From Candidatus Poribacteria bacterium (GTDB taxonomy: Bacteria > Poribacteria > WGA-4E > DTYX01), in NCBI GenBank assembly GCA_012961655.1, contig DTYX01000688.1:1-9218 (forward strand): a stretch of DNA of 9,218 bases. Reading direction: 5' to 3'. The notes under the pieces are model-generated. The model saw only the letters and a program-made list of their open reading frames with translations. It had not been told where the DNA came from and made no database searches. Below, piece after piece: positions 5,475 to 9,218 of this stretch (the stretch's first letter is position 1; each line of letters begins with the position of its first letter). The translations under genes and the position numbers were made by a program.

Positions 5475-6935
5475 ATGAAACTGCATTGGATTTTGATTAT
5501 TTTCATCCTCATAAGTCCTTCCTGGCTTGTTTTCATCACTTACGCTCAAGTTGAAAATGAAAAGTCGAAAAAAGAGAAGGATAATCGTGCTTCGGTATAT
5601 TACGCTCAAGGATTAGAATATTTTGAAAATCACCAATATGCAGAAGCCGTTGAAGCCTTTCAGAAGGCAATTACCCACCAACCTGTATTCCCTGAAGCCT
5701 TTTATCACCTCGGAACCATCTACCTCGAACAGGGGCAACCCGGTAAAGCCGTTCCGTATTACAAGAAGGCAATCGAAAACGCCCCAGATTTTGTAGAAGC
5801 CCACTATGAATTAGCTTCTGCTTATCGCGAACTGGAACAACTTGATAAAGCGGTTGCTGAATATAAAGAAGCCATTGAACTGGCTCCGGATTCTGCCGCG
5901 ACTTACCAAGAGCTTGGTGTCATTTATTCAAAACAAAAACGATTCAAAGCGGCAATTGATGCCTATCACCAAGCAATAGCGCTTTCACCTTTACTTTCTG
6001 CCCCTCATTATAACTTAGGCTTGGTTTATTCGGAGCAGGGGAAATTTGACAAAGCCATCAAAGCCTTCAAGCTATCAATTGCCAAAGAAGATGACTTTGT
6101 CGAGGCATACAATCGGCTTGGAGAGATTTATCTCAAGCTCGGTCGGCTCGATGAAGCGATGGAAATCTACAGGCAAGCAAGGCAATTGGACCCAAATCTG
6201 TCTGCAACTCACTATGGGCTTGGGCAAATTTACTCAAAACAGGGGAGATATGAGGATGCAATCGCAGCATATAAAAAAGCCATTGAAATTCAAGCGGATT
6301 ATCCGGCTGCCCATTATAACCTCGCTCAAGTCTACATCAAACTCGCGGCAAGGGAGATGGAGTTATTTAAAAAGCTAAAAGAAACAGCCTCTTTACTTCT
6401 CAAGGCACAACAGTGGGTCAAAGCCCATCCTGGTGATGCAAGGGGCTATCACAATCTTGGAATCATCTATGCGGAACGGGAGCAGTATGACCTATCGATA
6501 GAAAACTACAAAAAAGCAATTGCGCTAAAGCCTTCTTTGGCAAAAACCCATTATAATCTTGGACTCGTTTATGGAAATCTGAATCAATTCGATCTTTCCG
6601 TTGAATCATACAAGCAGGCGATTCACCATGACCCAAACCTCGCGGCGGCTTATAACAATTTAGCCAACCTCTATGCCGAACAGGGTATTCACCTCGACGA
6701 AGCCTTAAAACTTGCCAAAACGACCGTAAAACTAATGCCAAAAGACCCAGATTCTCTGGATACACTCGCTTTTGTCTATCTCAAAAAACAGATGTGCACG
6801 GAAGCCGAACAGGCCATAAAAAAGGCGATTAAACTCGCTCCAGAGGAGGAGTCTTATCTTTTACGCTTGAATAAGATTCGGGCAGCAAGAGAGCAGACAG
6901 AAAGTTCAGGTGGAAGTGAGGAAATAAGGAAATGA
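5475..6935 (+). CDS. Secreted tetratricopeptide repeat (TPR) protein
   Basis: The protein has 486 residues from ATG 5475. An in-frame TTG at 5439 is rejected because it lies in a hairpin and would spoil the signal peptide. Residues 1-24 (MKLHWILIIFILISPSWLVF, then ITYA) form a signal peptide or membrane anchor. Twelve 34-residue TPR units follow from about residue 39, with signatures such as YYAQGLEYFENHQYAEAVEA, FYHLGTIYLEQGQ, HYNLGLVYSEQGKFDKAIKA and YNNLANLYAEQG. The eighth unit carries an insert of about 11 residues (REMELFKKLKETASLLLKAQ region). The C-terminus is a charged tail (REQTESSGGSEEIRK). TPRs form a superhelix that binds partner proteins, here in the periplasm or at the surface. 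The partner may be the CRTAC1-like protein encoded 85 bp downstream. No strong Shine-Dalgarno precedes the ATG. Confidence 0.9.
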   Translation: MKLHWILIIFILISPSWLVFITYAQVENEKSKKEKDNRASVYYAQGLEYFENHQYAEAVEAFQKAITHQPVFPEAFYHLGTIYLEQGQPGKAVPYYKKAIENAPDFVEAHYELASAYRELEQLDKAVAEYKEAIELAPDSAATYQELGVIYSKQKRFKAAIDAYHQAIALSPLLSAPHYNLGLVYSEQGKFDKAIKAFKLSIAKEDDFVEAYNRLGEIYLKLGRLDEAMEIYRQARQLDPNLSATHYGLGQIYSKQGRYEDAIAAYKKAIEIQADYPAAHYNLAQVYIKLAAREMELFKKLKETASLLLKAQQWVKAHPGDARGYHNLGIIYAEREQYDLSIENYKKAIALKPSLAKTHYNLGLVYGNLNQFDLSVESYKQAIHHDPNLAAAYNNLANLYAEQGIHLDEALKLAKTTVKLMPKDPDSLDTLAFVYLKKQMCTEAEQAIKKAIKLAPEEESYLLRLNKIRAAREQTESSGGSEEIRK

Positions 6936-7020
6936 GAATGGAAGGAGGGTTCTCTCTGCACTAAAATCCTTTTAAAACCTGTGAGATGCCCTAAAAGCTG
7001 GTTATAAAACGATTGGAAGG
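6936..7020 (+). other. Short spacer between the TPR and CRTAC1-like genes
   Basis: An 85-bp gap with GGAAGGAGGG at 6940-6949, just after the TPR stop, and no start codon at a fitting distance. It contains GCACTAAAATCC (6958-6969), which also occurs at 4045-4056 before the LamG gene. No terminator is seen, so read-through from the TPR gene is likely. Confidence 0.4.
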
Positions 7021-8816
7021 ATGGAGAGGGACAGAAAATTGTTTCGCAAAACCGTACCACAAAAGGCGTTTTCAGTTCCGAGAGAACCGAGGATGGAAGA
7101 GAGGAAAGGAAGCATTTTACATTTTCACGTCTCACGCTTGATGTGCCCTCTATTATCTCTTCTTATCTTTTTGAGTTTTTTGAAGCCAACCAAAACTTAT
7201 GCTAGAAATGAAATCCAATTCGTCGATGTGACTGCCGAAGCGGGGATTCATTTTAAGCACACCGATGGCAGAAGCGGACAAAAATACCTTTTGGAAACAT
7301 TGGGTTCAGGGGCTGTTTTTTTCGACTATGATAACGACGGGGATATCGACCTCTACATTGTCAATGGCGCTGACCTTCCCGGTTTGACCTCCAAAGTTGC
7401 GCCTAAAAATGTGTTGTATCGCAATAATGGGAATGGCGCCTTTACGGATGTGACTGCTCGCGCCGGCGTAGGGGATACAGGATACGGGGTGGGCTGCGCG
7501 GCTGCCGATTATGATAATGATGGTTATCAAGACCTATATGTCACAAACTATGGTCCGAATGTGCTTTATCATAATAATGGGGATGGGACATTTACAGATG
7601 TGACCAAAAAGGCGGGTGTTGGGGATAGCCGATGGAGTACCAGTTGTGCCTTTCTGGATTACAACTTGGATGGGTATTTAGACCTATACGTTGTAAATTA
7701 TATAAAATTTTCGATAAAGGAAAGCAGATGGTGGGAAGTGAGAGGGTTCCGAATCTATTGCAGTCCCACTGACCGTATCAAAGGCAACGTCTTTGTAGGC
7801 GAATCGGATACCCTGTATCGGAACAACGGCGACGGCACATTCACAGATGTCACCAAAGCCGCCGCAGTCTTTTCCCGTGGGCTTGGACTCGCTGTCGCCG
7901 TCGGTGACTATGACAACGACGGCGACCCGGATATCCATGTCGCTAACGATATGGAAGGTGATTACCTCTTTCGGAATAATGGAGATTCAACATTCACCGA
8001 CGTTACCCTTTTCTCCGGCGCGGGATACGACGAACATGGTATCGCCGGAAGCGGGATGGGGTCGGCATTTGGCGATTACAATAATGACGGATACTTCGAT
8101 ATAGTCGTTAGCAACGCTTCTTCCCTGCCTGTCATCCTTTATCGTAATGAGAAATTCGGTTTTTTTCCGATGTCTCTTTTGTTTCCGGGATTGGACAGGT
8201 CACGCTCCCCTATTTCAAGTGGGCGGTTGAATTCATCGATTACGATAACGATGGTTTTTTGGACCTCTTTGTTGCAAACGGTCATTTGCAAGACAATGTC
8301 GAGCTTTTTGCAGATGCAACATACCCACAGCAAGATCTGCTTTTCCAGAACCGAAGGAATGGTAAATTTGCCGATGTGTCGAAAGAAACAGGATTTGATT
8401 TGTTAGAAAAGAAGGTCAGCCGCGGTGCGGCATTCGGCGATTATGACAACGATGGCGATATCGATATTTTCCTGAACAACTCAAACCAGACCGCAAATTT
8501 ACTCCGCAATGACGGCGGTAACAAAAACCATTGGCTCATGATAAAGACCGTTGGGACCAAGAGCAACCGGGATGGGATAGGCGCAAGAATTAAAGTTGTT
8601 TCGGGGACACTTTTGCAGGTCAAGGAAGTGAGAAGCGGCTCAAGCTACTTATCTCAAAATGACCTAAGGGTGCTGTTTGGTTTGGGTAATCGAACGAAAG
8701 TCGACCTTATCGAACTGAGATGGCCCAGCGGCATTACCGAAAAGTTTTTTGACGTGAAGGCGAATCAACTGCTAATCATCACGGAAACACAAGGTGTGAC
8801 TTTCAGAAGAGGATAG
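7021..8816 (+). CDS. CRTAC1-family secreted protein (FG-GAP/VCBS repeats plus ASPIC/UnbV domain), frameshifted
   Basis: Two frames together encode one protein of about 598 residues: 7021 to about 8166, then a second frame to the TAG at 8814-8816. A signal peptide is centred on MCPLLSLLIFLSFLKPTKTY (residues 41-60), so starts at 7093 or 7141 are as likely as 7021. Seven FG-GAP/VCBS blades carry calcium-binding DxDxDG loops, for example FFDYDNDGDIDLYIVNG, AADYDNDGYQDLYVTN, FGDYNNDGYFDIVVSN, FIDYDNDGFLDLFVANG and FGDYDNDGDIDIFLNN. An ASPIC/UnbV domain ends the protein (HWLMIKTVGTKSNRDGIGAR through IELRWPSGITEKF). It should fold as an extracellular beta-propeller that binds calcium and possibly carbohydrate or protein. 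The frame breaks at seven T (8160-8166); one extra T restores KFGFFSDVSFVSG and the sixth blade. Left uncorrected, the first frame ends at 8406. Confidence 0.85.
8160..8166 (+). other. T7 homopolymer at the frameshift point
   Basis: Seven consecutive T follow AAATTCGG. Upstream the first frame is plainly coding, downstream the other frame is (GATGTCTCTTTTGTTTCC and on). Eight T would make the gene continuous. Replication slippage, transcriptional slippage and a sequencing error are all possible. Confidence 0.8.
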
Positions 8817-9109
8817 AAACAGTCGGAGAAATGAGCCATAAATTCCGCCGCCGTAGTTGTAGATGGTTCCCCGATGAGAAGGGGATTAGTCGTCAAGGGA
8901 TAAGCTCTTAACCATTAGCAAAGATAAGCCTGTCGCGATTCTGACACGGAATCGCAATAGTTTGACCTGTCAATCCGCTCTCAATTGTTGCGAAGCCGAT
9001 TTCACGGAGAATCCGGTGATTGCTCCATGAGAGCCGACGTGGTAGCCTGTAATCCCGCTGGCAAACCTGATGGTCGAACTGACCTAATTGACGCACGTTA
9101 AATGGCCGC
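8817..9109. other. Intergenic region with structured segments, no convincing gene
   Basis: A perfect 7-bp hairpin pairs GCGATTC (8935-8941) with GAATCGC (8949-8955), and GCTCTCA (8977-8983) is inverted as TGAGAGC (9028-9034), enclosing about 44 nt. A 77-codon minus-strand open frame (9141-8908, TTG start) crosses the region but has no recognisable domain, no ribosome binding site and begins inside a hairpin repeat, so I do not call it. Confidence 0.45.
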
Positions 9110-9136
9110 CTGCCTGTGCCAACGGCAGACAGGTAG
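9110..9136. repeat. REP-like hairpin
   Basis: CTGCCTGTGCC (9110-9120) pairs with GGCA and CAGGTAG (9124-9136) with an AAC loop and a two-base GA bulge: 11 base pairs including one G-T. No T-run follows. It matches the style of dispersed REP hairpins. Confidence 0.6.
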
Positions 9137-9153
9137 CCCAACTTTCTAAATAG

Positions 9154-9199
9154 CCGAAGTCGCCAAGACTTCGGGCTCCCCGAATTCTGGCGAATTCGG
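9154..9199. repeat. Twin perfect hairpins of REP type
   Basis: CCGAAGTC-GCCAA-GACTTCGG (9154-9174) and CCGAATTC-TGGC-GAATTCGG (9180-9199) are two perfect 8-bp stems in tandem. Arms share CCGAA/TTCGG. The second arm relates to the GAATTCGG units inside the glycyl radical enzyme gene at 2442-2476. They may terminate or pause transcription after the CRTAC1-like gene, but no T-run is present. Confidence 0.65.
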
Positions 9200-9218
9200 C
9201 TACGAGAATTGGCCGTTC

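Noticed and set aside
9036..9060. Minus-strand GGGATTACAGGC looks like a fragment of a primate Alu element (contamination)
   Set aside because: The match covers only about a dozen bases and the flanks do not follow Alu; coincidence.
8908..9141. 77-codon open frame on the minus strand with a TTG start
   Set aside because: No recognisable domain, no ribosome binding site, and its 5' end lies in a REP-like hairpin. Probably a chance frame in a structured intergenic region.

Overview
The window looks like a metagenome-derived or uncultured bacterial genome of moderate G+C. The gene style (a small secreted LamG protein, a secreted TPR protein next to a CRTAC1-type beta-propeller protein, a glycyl radical enzyme carrying a discoidin domain, and many REP-like hairpins) recalls Candidatus Poribacteria and, less closely, Planctomycetes or Acidobacteria. 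This is inference from gene style; no rRNA or marker gene is present.

Left part, mostly minus strand (1-3675). A possible partial reading frame on the plus strand runs off the left edge. A short minus-strand ORF (260-502) has a good ribosome binding site and resembles only the N-terminus of an OrfB/TnpB-like transposase. A catabolic operon follows on the minus strand, read from right to left: a frameshifted AbrB-like gene (3404-3675), a glycyl radical enzyme of the pyruvate formate-lyase family with an embedded F5/8C domain (1458-3284), a 3'-end remnant that looks like the tail of a D-2-hydroxyacid dehydrogenase (1391-about 1498), and an intact HpcH/HpaI-type aldolase (600-1376). The glycyl radical enzyme stops shortly after its catalytic Cys and lacks the glycyl-radical domain. 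The abrupt switch to dehydrogenase-like sequence suggests a deletion (or an assembly chimera) that removed its 3' end and most of the next gene.

Right part, plus strand (3848-8816). A near-consensus sigma70 promoter (TTGACA, 17 bp, TATTAT) drives a structured leader with a terminator-like hairpin and T-run, upstream of a secreted LamG lectin-like protein. After a 0.5 kb repeat-rich spacer comes a signal-peptide protein of twelve TPR units, then a secreted FG-GAP/VCBS plus ASPIC/UnbV (CRTAC1 family) protein. The last gene is split by a one-base frameshift in a run of seven T. The TPR and CRTAC1 products are probably co-expressed and work in the periplasm or at the cell surface, though their precise role is not known.

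The right end (8817-9218) has no convincing gene and contains a string of hairpins of REP type. Across the window three genes show damage or a frameshift (glycyl radical enzyme, AbrB-like, CRTAC1-like). This fits either a decaying, repeat-rich accessory region or a draft assembly with indel errors; raw reads would tell these apart.
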